A stretch of 64,000 nt of DNA from Legionella wadsworthii DSM 21896 = ATCC 33877 (GTDB taxonomy: Bacteria; Pseudomonadota; Gammaproteobacteria; Legionellales; Legionellaceae). The notes below the pieces were generated by a model, which had not been told where the DNA came from, did no database searches, and saw only the letters and a program-made list of their open reading frames with translations. Position 1 is the stretch's first letter, and each line of letters begins with the position of its first letter. The translations under genes and the position numbers were made by a program. Shown in pieces: positions 44,947 through 58,606 of the stretch. The stretch spans positions 1,127,234 to 1,191,233 of the forward strand of contig NZ_KL370759.1 in the NCBI RefSeq assembly GCF_000701265.1. The letters run 5' to 3'.

Positions 44947-47900
44947 TTATAATTCACCTTTCATTATTTTTCTAACAATGCTCAGTTGTTGAATTACAGG
45001 ATTATTCCAAGGGCCCGAAACTTGATAACTGTATGCCGAAATTTTCTGCATACTTTGATTAATAATTTTATTTGCCACCCACGCGGCTACCCCTGCTATA
45101 GGACCCCCAGCAATCGTTGCAACCACTGGTAAACTGGCCGTGATATGGGGAGATATTTTCAAATTTAAGTCGTAAGTATGTTTTACTAGATTCAGATCAC
45201 CTTTCATGCTTGCGTATGCGACCGGACCATCAAGATAACTGTCCTGGGTACTCATAATCCCTTTTTTTACGTTAAAATTTCCTTGGAAAATATCAAAACT
45301 ATATCCCTGGTTCGCTAAATCACTAAAATCCAGCTGCAAACGCCTAGGAATCGTCTGTAAACTCAAGATACTTAAAAGCTTGCCAAGATCGAGCTTTTCT
45401 TCTGTCTCTTTGCTGAGATGAGTAATTCTTCCATTCTTAAGTTGTAGATACATCGCTCCACTTAAAGAAGCCAAGGAAAAATGATCCAGACTATTTTTCC
45501 AACCACCATGAAATTCCATGTATCCTCTTTTTGCATGTACCGATGGCGTGATATTCCATCTCTCCAAAGTTTTAGCCAAATGGGTCATATTCAGTTTAAC
45601 ATCAAGATTGGTCTGATTGATTTTATTTTTTTGAATCCACTCCCCCTGAATATTGAATTGATATACCGGAGAAGAAATTTGGCAATAATTTAATTTCAAT
45701 TTTTCACTGGTTGATTGGCTCTTCAGGATAATATCCCCTACCTGAATGTTACCCACAGTGAGGTTATCTATGCGTAAATTTAAGTTTGGTACTTGGTTTG
45801 GGTGCATTTTTGCAGAGCCCGCAAGACCTTTATTTGCAATATCAATTTTATCTAACTTCAGGTAATGGACATGGCCGCTTAATTCATCGGCAGCTGTGCG
45901 GTAGATTAGATCCGCAGCAATATTTTTTTGGTGTAAATTAAAGGACCAATCTTTGTTGGACACAATTTTTGCCTTAATCACCATTTTGTTAAACTGCTGT
46001 TTCATAAAACTTAAATTATCTATAGTAATATTGATAATTCGCAAATTGGATAAAAGAGAACCGGCAGTATTTTCTGATGAAAATTGATTATATATCTTTT
46101 TCCATTCTTGTATGTCCAAGCCTTTTAAAATTCCTACAATAGAAAGTCCGGGTAATTTTTGATTCACCGCAGTTCCACTTCCCAAACGTAACTGTCCGGA
46201 GTCAAAGGAGTAACCTTCTGTAGAATTTTTAAATAGCAAATTGGTACTTAACCGATTGTCGTAATTACCTCTTAAATTCATTAATTTTTTAGAATTAAGT
46301 TCAAGTGTTAATGCAAGAGGTGTCTTTTCATTTGATTTTTTTGCCAAAGGTTCGGGTAAATGAATCTCTAATCCTTCCAGAGTGCTACTAAAGCTCACAC
46401 TGTCAGCAGCAGAGGGTTTATCACTTAATTTCAGGAGAGCATTCACATCAAATGACCCCTCAACCAAGTCCAGAAGCGGTAATTTAAATTGGTTTTTTAA
46501 AGACTCAATAGTGCATGTTCCATTTACTGCAATGGTAGTAGCAGGCTTAGGTTCTTTAACCGATTGAACTTTGATATTCATTGGATGTCCCAAAATTTTA
46601 GCGGACAAAGAGCTATCGGTGATCCCTGTTTCATTGAACATTAACCCACCGGCTACATCATTCACAGCCAATTTTCCTATGGCGTGATTTACTGTAATCG
46701 TATTATTTTTAAGAGTTAAATTTCCCCTGGCAAGAATTTCATCATTTTCTGGGTATAAAGGAACTGTGACACTGAGGTTGAGTAATCCTGAACCTTTTGC
46801 AGATAACATATTTAAAAGCGACAGCTTCTTTCTTAAAGGAGAAGCCATCACATAATTCATCATTTTTTGTATGGATGCGTCAATTTTCCCAATAACCACT
46901 AAATTTTCTTTATTTTTACCTATATCGTTAATGCTTAAAAACATTTGCTTTGTGGGTACACCCTGAAAATTAGCATGTACGATATCAATATTTAAGTTAC
47001 GGTTTTTTAAATGGATATAACCATCGATCTCCTTGATTACTTTCCATTTAGAATTAATCGCTATCTCTCCCCCACTTGCATAACTATCAATTGAGAATTC
47101 GCCCGTATTGTTATCAAAAGGAAAATCTTTGGCCAAACCATTGATTCTGATCCTTCCGCTGGCATTTGCGATCTGTTTTACGTCTTTGTTTAACCAAAGG
47201 TATAATTTCGGTTTCATATACTTTTTCGGTAAAAATGCCATCCATTTTTGCCAATTCTTTCCAGAGAAATCTGCCCCAAATCGAATATGACCTACCGATT
47301 GACTGGTTACCTGATCTACTGCGCCCTGCATGCTTAACGTTAATTCCGGTTGACTGGCAACAAATCGACCTATGCTCACTCGTAGTCCATCACTCAGCTC
47401 TTTCCAATCAAAAGATCCATTAAGAAGAGTGAATGTCTGCTCTGGAAAACCAGCGGCTTTTATCGAAGTATTCTCAGAGTCGAGTTCAAGTCTTCCTTGT
47501 TCAGGTTGCCAGTTAAGTACACCAGTGAGATTGGATATTTTGGGAATTTTATTTTTCGCATTCCATCCTAATTGTTCAAATCGAGTCAGGACATAGTTGA
47601 TCGAATAATCTTTGGACAAGTCATCTTTATTTTTTATCATGTTCCCGGGTGTATTTTGATTTGTTTTTATTTTTGAGGAATCCTCAGGTTTACTGAGATA
47701 CACGGTGTTAAAAAGTGGAATTGGAGGGATCGCTGAGACATTTGTATTTACTGACATTAGGATTTGAGTATCCTTTAAAGTCCCATGGGGCTTCATATCT
47801 AATATATTCTGAATGCTTTCAGGCCAATTAATCGCATCAGAAAACAAAGATTCAATAAGAATAGATTTGACAAATAAAAGATAAGTTTGTTGTTCTCTAT

Positions 47901-48921
47901 TGTGTTTAATTAATAATTTGTTTTCTGGCCATGTGATGCCACCAATCCGCAATCTTATCGGATCTGCGTGGAGCTGCCAGCCTACATCATCAGGTTTCCA
48001 TGACAGATTCGCAAAAAAGGACTGTATCAGTTGACTGTGTTGATTATTTAACAATCTCCAGGCAAGCCGTTTAAAGGTTACTTGTGCCTGTACCGAAGAA
48101 ACAGAACCATGATGTACATCAAGCCACAAACTAAGGTAACCTTTGCCCCCTTCCAAGTGTTCGGTTGTTTTAGGGAACAAACTTTGCCATTGAGCAGGTA
48201 CTATATTTTTTGCTGAAAAATAAAAGTGTCCTTCAATATCATCAAAATGGTTTGGATCAAAATAACCATCTCCTAATAATTGAAAATTGGTACTGCTTGT
48301 TTGTGCAAGTCGTGCTTCGCCTTTGAACTTATAATGACCACCACGATTAATCACGGAAACATTTAAACCATTAACTGGGATTAATCCGCCATCACTAAAA
48401 TAGAAATATGCTGAAACCTGTTTAATAATTAAATGTTCTTGCTGGGATATCCAGACTAATATTTGTTTGGTTTTTTCTGGGGTCATCTCACTGGCATTTA
48501 GGGAATCCGTTGCAACCCCGTCGATTGTCCAATGGTTGTCCTTTTCTCTCAAATTTAGATGCATGTCATCAATATAGAGCACACCAGGCTGAATCTGCCA
48601 ATTCCATAAGGATTTAAATAGATTAATCCCTACTAATAATTTATTAATACGAAAATTTTGTTTTGTATCATCCCCAAGAGTCACTTGGTTTAATTTTAGT
48701 ACAGGCTGAAACCAATACCAGCCCGTTTCCAAGGTTTGTATGGTAACAGGCTGTCCTATCAGGATGGATAGACGATGCTCTACCTCTCCTTTATATTCTT
48801 TTGCCCAAGGAGTAAGGGATCGGAATATACTGGATAAAACAGCGATAAGGATAATAAGGACAGCAAAAAGCATCCAAATTCTTTTTAATACTGTGCTCAC
48901 ACGTTGTGTTTGATTACTCAT
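44947..48921 (-). CDS. yhdP: YhdP-family AsmA-like envelope protein
   Basis: A 1324-residue protein with one N-terminal TM (residues about 15-35) and a very long periplasmic beta-rich part with repeated AsmA/DUF3971 character. The C-terminal AsmA-like block ends with YSYQVSGPWNNPVI. YhdP and relatives are bridge-like proteins that move phospholipids toward the outer membrane. Length matches E. coli YhdP (about 1266). It is followed by small membrane genes on the same strand. Confidence 0.9.
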   Translation of the reverse strand: MSNQTQRVSTVLKRIWMLFAVLIILIAVLSSIFRSLTPWAKEYKGEVEHRLSILIGQPVTIQTLETGWYWFQPVLKLNQVTLGDDTKQNFRINKLLVGINLFKSLWNWQIQPGVLYIDDMHLNLREKDNHWTIDGVATDSLNASEMTPEKTKQILVWISQQEHLIIKQVSAYFYFSDGGLIPVNGLNVSVINRGGHYKFKGEARLAQTSSTNFQLLGDGYFDPNHFDDIEGHFYFSAKNIVPAQWQSLFPKTTEHLEGGKGYLSLWLDVHHGSVSSVQAQVTFKRLAWRLLNNQHSQLIQSFFANLSWKPDDVGWQLHADPIRLRIGGITWPENKLLIKHNREQQTYLLFVKSILIESLFSDAINWPESIQNILDMKPHGTLKDTQILMSVNTNVSAIPPIPLFNTVYLSKPEDSSKIKTNQNTPGNMIKNKDDLSKDYSINYVLTRFEQLGWNAKNKIPKISNLTGVLNWQPEQGRLELDSENTSIKAAGFPEQTFTLLNGSFDWKELSDGLRVSIGRFVASQPELTLSMQGAVDQVTSQSVGHIRFGADFSGKNWQKWMAFLPKKYMKPKLYLWLNKDVKQIANASGRIRINGLAKDFPFDNNTGEFSIDSYASGGEIAINSKWKVIKEIDGYIHLKNRNLNIDIVHANFQGVPTKQMFLSINDIGKNKENLVVIGKIDASIQKMMNYVMASPLRKKLSLLNMLSAKGSGLLNLSVTVPLYPENDEILARGNLTLKNNTITVNHAIGKLAVNDVAGGLMFNETGITDSSLSAKILGHPMNIKVQSVKEPKPATTIAVNGTCTIESLKNQFKLPLLDLVEGSFDVNALLKLSDKPSAADSVSFSSTLEGLEIHLPEPLAKKSNEKTPLALTLELNSKKLMNLRGNYDNRLSTNLLFKNSTEGYSFDSGQLRLGSGTAVNQKLPGLSIVGILKGLDIQEWKKIYNQFSSENTAGSLLSNLRIINITIDNLSFMKQQFNKMVIKAKIVSNKDWSFNLHQKNIAADLIYRTAADELSGHVHYLKLDKIDIANKGLAGSAKMHPNQVPNLNLRIDNLTVGNIQVGDIILKSQSTSEKLKLNYCQISSPVYQFNIQGEWIQKNKINQTNLDVKLNMTHLAKTLERWNITPSVHAKRGYMEFHGGWKNSLDHFSLASLSGAMYLQLKNGRITHLSKETEEKLDLGKLLSILSLQTIPRRLQLDFSDLANQGYSFDIFQGNFNVKKGIMSTQDSYLDGPVAYASMKGDLNLVKHTYDLNLKISPHITASLPVVATIAGGPIAGVAAWVANKIINQSMQKISAYSYQVSGPWNNPVIQQLSIVRKIMKGEL

Positions 48922-49165
48922 TAATTTTATTAACTATACCATTGCTTTGGCGTATACTCATCTTTTTATTTTTGTTTGATACCTTTTGATTTAAGTTTCT
49001 CGCCTTGTTCATTAAAATCCTACTTTAGGAATTTACAGTCGCCCCGTGTGTCCAACCCTGAACTAACTCCTTTCTATGCGACATGATAACATTCATTTAT
49101 AACTAAAGTACTATTTCTTTGTCATTTCTCTCTTTAAATGGGTGGCGCTTTAGCAAAATAATTAT

Positions 49166-50479
49166 TTAGACTGTATAACCTTCCTCACGCATTTTTGCTA
49201 ATTTATATCGTAATGTACGCTCACTTACGCCCAATAAAGCAGCTACTTTTTGTCTATTTCCTTCATTCTCTAATAAAGTTTTTTCAATTAATTCAAACTC
49301 ATGAATTTGTAAATTTTTACTGTTTGCCGCAGGAGTCGTTTCAGGAGTCAAGGTGGCGTTTAAAGACAATTGTAAATGTTCCGCTTCAATAATTCCCTGG
49401 GATTGTAAGACCAGTGCCCTTTGAATTACGTTGTCTAGTTCTCTGGCGTTTCCCGGCCACGGATAAGCTAACATAAGCTTCTGAGCCGCTGGGCAAATCA
49501 CTGGAATGACATGTTGCTTATGCTGACAATGCTTGCGGATCAAATAATTTGCAAGCGGAATAATGTCATTCTTCCTTTCACGTAAGGGATCCCATTGTAA
49601 AGGGAAAACGTTCAGACGGTAAAACAAATCTTCTCTGAAACGACCTGCCTTCACTTCGTCCTTTAGCTGCCTATTGGTTGTCGCTAAAATACGTACATCC
49701 AAACTAATCGTTTTATTCGCACCAATCCGCTCAACTTCTTTTTCTTGTAAAACTCTTAGCAATTTTGCTTGTAAACTCAAGGGCATCTCACTTACTTCAT
49801 CTAGCAGCAAAGTACCTCCTTGTGCCTGTTCAAATTTACCGGGAGTGGATTTATAAGCGCCTGTAAATGAGCCCTTTTCATACCCAAATAAAGTAGCCTC
49901 AAGCATTTGTTCTGGAATTGCAGCGCAATTGATCGCAATAAATGGTTGTTTTTTCCTAGGTGAATGATCATGAATAAAATGGGCTAAAACTTCTTTCCCG
50001 GTACCGCTTTCTCCACTTATCATGACTCCAACATCGGATTGGGCAACTTTTAATGCCATAGTTAATAATGCTTGGCTTTTAGGATCTTTGGCTATGGGCT
50101 CGCCCGTATCTTCATCGAATTCAACTTTAATGTATTGATTTATTTTTTCGGTTAGGACTTGAGCACTGAATGGTTTTTGTAAATAATCCACGGCACCATG
50201 CTGAAGCGCATTGACTGCATCTTGAACTGATCCATAGGCTGTCATCAAAATAACAGGTAAGCCAAGTCTTCTTTTTTGGATTTCTGCCAGTAATTGATTT
50301 CCATCAAGTCCATCCATGCGAATATCCGTAAGTACTACAGATGGATTGTGTATTTCGAGAAGCGCTAATGCTTCCTTGCCATCTTTGGCAGTGATATAGG
50401 TATGGCCAGCAATAGTCATTGTTTCAGCCAGCGCTTCCCTTAATACTGGATCATCTTCAACGATTAAAACATGACTCAT
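49166..50479 (-). CDS. fleR: Sigma54-dependent response regulator FleR
   Basis: 437 residues. A receiver domain (1-120; phospho-acceptor Asp52 in VVLTDIRMDG, Lys in YLQKPF) is followed by an AAA+ domain with Walker A GESGTGKE, the sigma54-contact loop GSFTGA (a variant of GAFTGA), Walker B GGTLLLDEVSEM, and a Fis-type HTH (RQKVAALLGVSERTLRYKL). Together with the FleS-like kinase upstream it forms the flagellar FleSR system that activates class III flagellar genes in Pseudomonas and Legionella. Confidence 0.85.
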   Translation of the reverse strand: MSHVLIVEDDPVLREALAETMTIAGHTYITAKDGKEALALLEIHNPSVVLTDIRMDGLDGNQLLAEIQKRRLGLPVILMTAYGSVQDAVNALQHGAVDYLQKPFSAQVLTEKINQYIKVEFDEDTGEPIAKDPKSQALLTMALKVAQSDVGVMISGESGTGKEVLAHFIHDHSPRKKQPFIAINCAAIPEQMLEATLFGYEKGSFTGAYKSTPGKFEQAQGGTLLLDEVSEMPLSLQAKLLRVLQEKEVERIGANKTISLDVRILATTNRQLKDEVKAGRFREDLFYRLNVFPLQWDPLRERKNDIIPLANYLIRKHCQHKQHVIPVICPAAQKLMLAYPWPGNARELDNVIQRALVLQSQGIIEAEHLQLSLNATLTPETTPAANSKNLQIHEFELIEKTLLENEGNRQKVAALLGVSERTLRYKLAKMREEGYTV

Positions 50480-50599
50480 AGAAATTCCCTTTTTTCTAAG
50501 TGTTATAAAAAGGATATCACCTCAGACACGTCAAAACACCTCCCGAATTCCATTAATTTAAATCAGGAGGAACATGCCCAAGATGACGACTCATCAATA

Positions 50600-51601
50600 T
50601 TACGGTAAATATAAATTAACTTGAGTACCAACTCCTTCTGTTGACTCCAATGTTAATTGACCACCGTGTGCTTTAACAACAGCATATACAACGGCTAATC
50701 CTAAACCATTGCCTTGAGCTTTCGTAGTGTAAAAAGGTGAAAAGGCCTGGTTCTTCACTTCTTCTGTCATACCTTTACCATTATCCTCAACTGTTATTTG
50801 TATACCTGAATCATCCATAGATGCAAGTGTTAAATTAATTTCTGTTGCATCTGATTGCAATGAATTAATCACTAAGTTTAATACAGCACCAATTAACGAT
50901 TCTGCATGGATTAAAGATTCACTGGTAACCAGCTGATTGTTCACATTAAAAGTTACATTCTGGGACAATACATAAGGTTGCGCTCTTTGTACCAACATAG
51001 AACACCAGTACTTCATATCAGTACGTGTTGGCTCTATGGTTGTACCACGCGCAAATAATAATAAATCTTGGATCTGCTGCTCAATGCTGGTATGGCACTC
51101 TTGCAAACGAAGAATCCAGTTTTGCGTGCGCACATCCAGATCAGGTAGATTATTCAAGTGTTCTGTATACAACATAGCTGAAGCCAAAGGAGTTCTAATC
51201 TGATGGGCTAATTGGGCAGTCATAGTACCAATGGATACCAAACGCTTTTCATTTTCTTTGGCTTTTTCATAATCTCTTGTGGCGGTGATATCAGTTAAAC
51301 TCACTAATATGCCAGGTAAGCTGTCCAGAGTAGAAATGGCCACATGAACGCGACGGCCATCGGCTAAAGAGACATCATGTCCATCGTCTGCACGAGGAAC
51401 AAAAGCACGTAAAATCACATCCAACCATAAAGAATCGAGTAATCCATATCCCAACATTGCTTCAGCTGGCGGGTTTAACCATACAATTCGTCCTTGAGAA
51501 TTAATGATCACTAAAGCAGTGGGTAAGCTAGATAAAATATCCCATTCAGATAGAGGGATTTGTGGTCTCACAGCACATGTTTGGTAATTAGAATAATGCA
51601 T
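50600..51601 (-). CDS. fleS: Sensor histidine kinase FleS
   Basis: 333 residues without TM. The PAS domain (about 25-125; PTALVIINSQGRIVWLNPPAE) is followed by HisKA with the phospho-His in QLAHQIRTPLASAMLYTEHL (split: LAHQIRTPLASA) and a HATPase with VEDNGKGMTEE and GNGLGLAVVY. The H-box is FleS-like. It is cytoplasmic, as is usual for FleS. A 120-bp gap separates it from fleR. Confidence 0.83.
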   Translation of the reverse strand: MHYSNYQTCAVRPQIPLSEWDILSSLPTALVIINSQGRIVWLNPPAEAMLGYGLLDSLWLDVILRAFVPRADDGHDVSLADGRRVHVAISTLDSLPGILVSLTDITATRDYEKAKENEKRLVSIGTMTAQLAHQIRTPLASAMLYTEHLNNLPDLDVRTQNWILRLQECHTSIEQQIQDLLLFARGTTIEPTRTDMKYWCSMLVQRAQPYVLSQNVTFNVNNQLVTSESLIHAESLIGAVLNLVINSLQSDATEINLTLASMDDSGIQITVEDNGKGMTEEVKNQAFSPFYTTKAQGNGLGLAVVYAVVKAHGGQLTLESTEGVGTQVNLYLP

Positions 51602-51614
51602 ACGTGATGATATT

Positions 51615-51642
51615 ATTATAATTAATAAGATGACTGTAACAA
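51615..51642 (-). promoter_or_regulatory. Possible promoter of fleSR
   Basis: The minus strand reads TTGTTA (51637-51642), 16 bp, TATAAT (51615-51620). The start would lie only about 7 nt before the fleS ATG, so either the mRNA is nearly leaderless or the match is by chance. No sigma54-type GG-N10-GC element was found. Confidence 0.35.
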
Positions 51643-51732
51643 ATTTAAATTAAAATGAAAATATATTTAAAATCAAATAATTAATTTGTCGTGGACACAA
51701 TTTGTAATTTTATTTGACATAAAAATACAAAC

Positions 51733-51924
51733 ATGATAAAAATATTAACACTTATTTTGAAAAGAAATGATGATGAACTATATGCGTTCTTATATGTCGA
51801 TGTACATGAGCTACCTGAGCACTGTTTTTCAGGTTGGGCATGTGCGGTTGAATTTGGCGCTATAACCTTCTATATCCCCAATACCAGTGTTCAGGTAAAA
51901 AATTCTAAAAAGCGCCCTTATTGA
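51733..51924 (+). CDS. Small ORF of uncertain reality (63 aa)
   Basis: An ATG frame of 63 codons that ends 17 nt before the 388-residue orphan. No ribosome site precedes it, and a TTGACA at 51714-51719 could place the transcription start inside it. The peptide is not recognised. It could instead be the untranslated leader of the next gene. Confidence 0.25.
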   Translation: MIKILTLILKRNDDELYAFLYVDVHELPEHCFSGWACAVEFGAITFYIPNTSVQVKNSKKRPY

Positions 51925-51940
51925 ATTTGAGGGCTTACTT
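51913..51940 (+). promoter_or_regulatory. Ribosome site inside a small hairpin before the TIKI/ChaN-like gene
   Basis: GCCCT (51914-51918) can pair with AGGGC (51930-51934). The latter holds the GAGGG ribosome site, 7 nt before the ATG at 51941. This may reduce translation; it is a short stem and could be by chance. Confidence 0.3.
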
Positions 51941-53107
51941 ATGAGCATATGTATTTTAAAAGGGATAAAAAGCGAATCGATCCCTGAAAACCATTACTCT
52001 ATTATAAAACAATGTTATCAAAATTTTATTGATGCATTAGTCAAAAAAGGTTTTCCTTTAGAAAATATAAAAATTTTTTTTGATGATGAGAAAAGGCAAA
52101 TTCATTTAGATTATTATCCAGATGAACTGGATGTTCTCATCACTTATACTGATTTTGATGAAAAATTACAACTTAATGTCACGAAACAACCCTTTGATTC
52201 AGGGTGGGAAGGGGACAAATATCTTCTGTGGCATAATAAATCAGTAGAGGAATATGTTGCTGACATCGTGTCCCTGAGCCAAGAATCAATTGAATTAGCC
52301 CAAAAAACCCATCATTCATTGCCCAGCTGGAACTTTTCACTGGCATCTCATCCTTATTTATCTGTATCCCAACGAAAGGAAGCATTAAAGAAAACACTTT
52401 CAGAGTTCACCAAAAAAGATATCTATCCATTTGGACTTTTTGTAGGTGAGATCCATCATCATAAATTTTCCAAAAAATTTTTGGCAGAGAATCTTCAATA
52501 TTTAAAGGAACAATTGGGGATAAAAACCTTATTTTTTGAATTTCTTTTTTATGATCGGCATCAAAAATTGCTGGATGAATACTTAAGTGATTCCAATAAA
52601 GAACTTCCTCCCGAATTAGCCGCTTATTTGCATTATAAAGATGTAGCGAGTGGATGTGGTTTTTCAGGATACACCGATATAATAAAAGCGGCTAAGGAGG
52701 CCGGAATAAGAGTGGTAGCACTTGATTCATATCCTTCTATTTTATCCTCTCTCAGAAGTTTTCAAATTAGATATTTAAAAGGAGATGAATGCTTCAGAAT
52801 ACATAGTTTTAACGGATCGGCGGCAAAAATCATTGAAAAAGAAAGCAATGGAGAACCTTATCTCGCATTCTTGGGATTTGATCACAGTTATGTCAATGGA
52901 AATACGCGTTATAAGAATATTAAAAGTGTCGCAGAGTTGCTACCCAATACCTGTTCCATATTTCTAACTGATCAACAAGTAAGCTATAAAGATTTTTATT
53001 CTCCATTCTTTAGTAACGGTAAACCCTTGGTCTTTAACTACAGTAAGAATCATGAAGCAGGGGCGGACATCGTCGAGTCGAGCTGGCAGGTAGATTGTAA
53101 ATTATAA
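51941..53107 (+). CDS. Orphan protein with a TIKI/ChaN/EreA-like domain
   Basis: A 388-residue soluble protein, no signal peptide. Residues 160-350 show the two hallmark motifs of the TIKI/ChaN/EreA superfamily: GEIH (169-172) and GFDH (312-315), with an intervening FFEF (Glu200) and a strand-Asp in VVALDSY (Asp262). The superfamily includes Tiki proteases, ChaN heme-binding proteins, erythromycin esterases and the C2 domain of Pasteurella multocida toxin. Residues 1-155 are not recognised. The lone position and two-part layout suggest a secreted effector, but this is inference. Confidence 0.65.
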   Translation: MSICILKGIKSESIPENHYSIIKQCYQNFIDALVKKGFPLENIKIFFDDEKRQIHLDYYPDELDVLITYTDFDEKLQLNVTKQPFDSGWEGDKYLLWHNKSVEEYVADIVSLSQESIELAQKTHHSLPSWNFSLASHPYLSVSQRKEALKKTLSEFTKKDIYPFGLFVGEIHHHKFSKKFLAENLQYLKEQLGIKTLFFEFLFYDRHQKLLDEYLSDSNKELPPELAAYLHYKDVASGCGFSGYTDIIKAAKEAGIRVVALDSYPSILSSLRSFQIRYLKGDECFRIHSFNGSAAKIIEKESNGEPYLAFLGFDHSYVNGNTRYKNIKSVAELLPNTCSIFLTDQQVSYKDFYSPFFSNGKPLVFNYSKNHEAGADIVESSWQVDCKL

Positions 53108-53161
53108 AAATCCATGTGGACTGATTGATATCGGTTCACTTGATTTGCATTTTTTGGAATA

Positions 53162-53228
53162 AAGGATTAGCAAGCGAAGAATTGAATAAAAAGGTACTAT
53201 TAAGTGCAATTTTAGTCTGCTAATCCTT
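53162..53228. terminator. Inverted repeat between convergent genes
   Basis: AAGGATTAGCA (53162-53172) is a perfect complement of TGCTAATCCTT (53218-53228), separated by 45 bp and including the rarA stop codon. It may end transcription of both convergent genes, although the loop is long and T-runs are weak. Confidence 0.35.
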
Positions 53229-54521
53229 GTCATTCTCTTTATCCAATGTTCTTAAAAAAGCCAGTTTCTCAGCAATTTTTATTTCTAAACCGCGGTCCAC
53301 GGGTTGATACCACTTAGGTTCTTGCATCTCCTCTGGTAAATAGCTTTCTCCGGCAGCATAAGCATGCGGTTCATCATGAGCATAACGATACTTCTTCCCA
53401 TATCCTAGTTTTTTCATGAGTTTGGTTGGCGCATTTCGCAAGTGTATAGGGACCTCTCTGGATTTGTCCTTTTTAACAAAATCCATCGCCTGATTAAAAG
53501 CAACATAAGCTGCGTTACTTTTTGCAGCAATAGCCAAGTAAATAACTGCTTCACCTAGAGCAAGCTCTCCCTCAGGAGAACCCAGTCTTTCATAAGTTAC
53601 CGCCGCATCATTTGCGATTTGAATGGCGCGCAAATCGGCTAATCCTATATCTTCCCAGGCCATTCTTACAATCCGTCGTGCCAAATAGTGCGGGTCCACT
53701 CCCCCATCTAACATGCGGCATAACCAATATAGTGCCGCATCAGGATGAGAACCACGAACAGATTTATGTAGTGCTGAAATTTGATCATAAAAATTTTCTC
53801 CGCCTTTATCAAAACGTCTAACCTGTTCAGCCAGAGAATTCATAACCAACTCTTTCGTGACCTGTGAGGTATTCAACGCATTACAGGCAGTGCTTAATTG
53901 TTCGAGGCTATTTAATAATCTTCTCGCATCTCCATCGGCAAATCCAATAAGCATGTCTACAGCATCCTCATCAAATCGAATCTGGGATAAAGCTTTATTG
54001 TGTGCTTTCTGAAACAACTGTTTCAATTCTGCATCAGTCAAAGGTTTTAAAACATAAACTTGGGCACGGGATAATAGCGCCGAATTCACTTCGAAGGAGG
54101 GATTTTCAGTCGTAGCGCCTATGAAGGTAATTAATCCTGATTCCGTGTAGGGTAATAATGCGTCTTGCTGGGCTTTGTTAAAACGATGAATTTCGTCTAT
54201 GAACAATATGGTGTGCTTTCCATGCAGCAAATTCTCTTGTGCTTTTTCGACTGCGGAACGAATATCTTTTACTCCTGAAAATACAGCTGAAAGAGCAATC
54301 CATTCACAATCAAATGCTTCAGCAGCAAGACGGGCAATGGTTGTTTTTCCAACCCCGGGAGGACCCCATAAAATCATTGAATGAAGTTTATTGCCAGCAA
54401 AGCTAAGCCTTAATGATTTACCTTCACCCAATAAATGAGATTGGCCAATCACTTCCTCCAAATTTTTTGGCCGTAAAAGTTCAGCAAGGGGAGGTGTTGG
54501 CATGGTTTGAAACAAACTCAT
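53220..54521 (-). CDS. rarA: Replication-associated recombination protein RarA (MgsA)
   Basis: A 433-residue AAA+ ATPase related to clamp loaders that acts at stalled replication forks. Walker [10 protein letters not shown] is at 53-61; Walker B is [16 protein letters not shown]; sensor GATTENPSF follows. The C-terminal tetramerisation region includes [17 protein letters not shown] and [13 protein letters not shown]. Its ATG overlaps the lolA stop (4-nt overlap). Confidence 0.93.
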   Translation of the reverse strand: MSLFQTMPTPPLAELLRPKNLEEVIGQSHLLGEGKSLRLSFAGNKLHSMILWGPPGVGKTTIARLAAEAFDCEWIALSAVFSGVKDIRSAVEKAQENLLHGKHTILFIDEIHRFNKAQQDALLPYTESGLITFIGATTENPSFEVNSALLSRAQVYVLKPLTDAELKQLFQKAHNKALSQIRFDEDAVDMLIGFADGDARRLLNSLEQLSTACNALNTSQVTKELVMNSLAEQVRRFDKGGENFYDQISALHKSVRGSHPDAALYWLCRMLDGGVDPHYLARRIVRMAWEDIGLADLRAIQIANDAAVTYERLGSPEGELALGEAVIYLAIAAKSNAAYVAFNQAMDFVKKDKSREVPIHLRNAPTKLMKKLGYGKKYRYAHDEPHAYAAGESYLPEEMQEPKWYQPVDRGLEIKIAEKLAFLRTLDKENDKD

Positions 54522-55126
54522 TGCTGTACCACATCAACCCCCTTGGGCGTTTTGAATCGAAATAAACTTTCCGCTAGTTTGGGGTTTAATTTAATTTGAG
54601 ATAATTGGACTGTAGTCACCTGACCTAATTGATCATAGAGTTCCAATCCAGTTAACGAATTTTGGCGAAACATTAATTTTATTCTTTGAAAGTTGGCTTT
54701 AGCTGATTTTGATTTTAAATCAAACACAAGCTCATTTCCCAGTGTACTCTGAGTGACATTAAAATCACGGGTTACTGTATTGTCATAGCCGCTTAGGAAT
54801 AAAGCTGCAGTTCCGCCCAAACCTTTTCGCTGGGTCTTTACGGTTACTTGTTCTAAATCTTTATCATAGACCCATATCTTTTGACCATCAGCGACCATTA
54901 ATTGCGCCATGGGTTGATTGGTTTGCCAACGAAATTTGCCCGGCCGTTGTAAAGCCATTGTCCCAGATGAACGGGATACTATCCGATGTTTCGCTTTAAC
55001 TGTTTGTTTAAAAACTGCGGTCATTGAGCGAATACTATTTAATTTTGATTGCAATAATGCATCTGGCGCCTCACAAAATCCGGCAGTGGAAACACTTAAG
55101 AGAAATGCCATTAATATTTTTTTCAT
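54518..55126 (-). CDS. lolA: Outer-membrane lipoprotein carrier protein LolA
   Basis: A 202-residue periplasmic carrier that moves lipoproteins from LolCDE to the outer membrane. A signal peptide (MKKILMAFLLSVSTAGFCEA) is followed by a beta-barrel fold with FKQTVKAKHR, SSGTMALQRPGKFRW and the C-terminal LYDQLGQVTTVQLS. The order ftsK-lolA-rarA is conserved in gammaproteobacteria. It starts 1 nt after the ftsK stop. Confidence 0.92.
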   Translation of the reverse strand: MKKILMAFLLSVSTAGFCEAPDALLQSKLNSIRSMTAVFKQTVKAKHRIVSRSSGTMALQRPGKFRWQTNQPMAQLMVADGQKIWVYDKDLEQVTVKTQRKGLGGTAALFLSGYDNTVTRDFNVTQSTLGNELVFDLKSKSAKANFQRIKLMFRQNSLTGLELYDQLGQVTTVQLSQIKLNPKLAESLFRFKTPKGVDVVQQ

Positions 55127-55127
55127 T

Positions 55128-58529
<3,402 letters not shown>

Positions 58530-58551
58530 AAATCGTCTTTGATCTGGAACT

Positions 58552-58585
58552 GCGAAGTGAATTAATTCCATAAAATTTGCTTCGC
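58552..58585. terminator. Possible hairpin between trxB and the Popeye-like gene
   Basis: GCGAAG (58552-58557) pairs with CTTCGC (58580-58585), with further partial pairing inside. Convergent genes flank it. No T-run follows. Confidence 0.3.
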
Positions 58586-58606
58586 GAGCCCAAATAAGTT
58601 TCAGGT

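Noticed and set aside
49139..49165. Sigma54-like element near TGGCGCTTTAGCA at the fleR end
   Set aside because: The GG-to-GC distance is 7 rather than 10, and it lies downstream of fleR rather than at a promoter.
53162..53228. Transposon end or attachment site from the 11-bp inverted repeat
   Set aside because: There is no transposase or target duplication, and one arm is within the rarA stop. A transcription end signal is the simpler reading.
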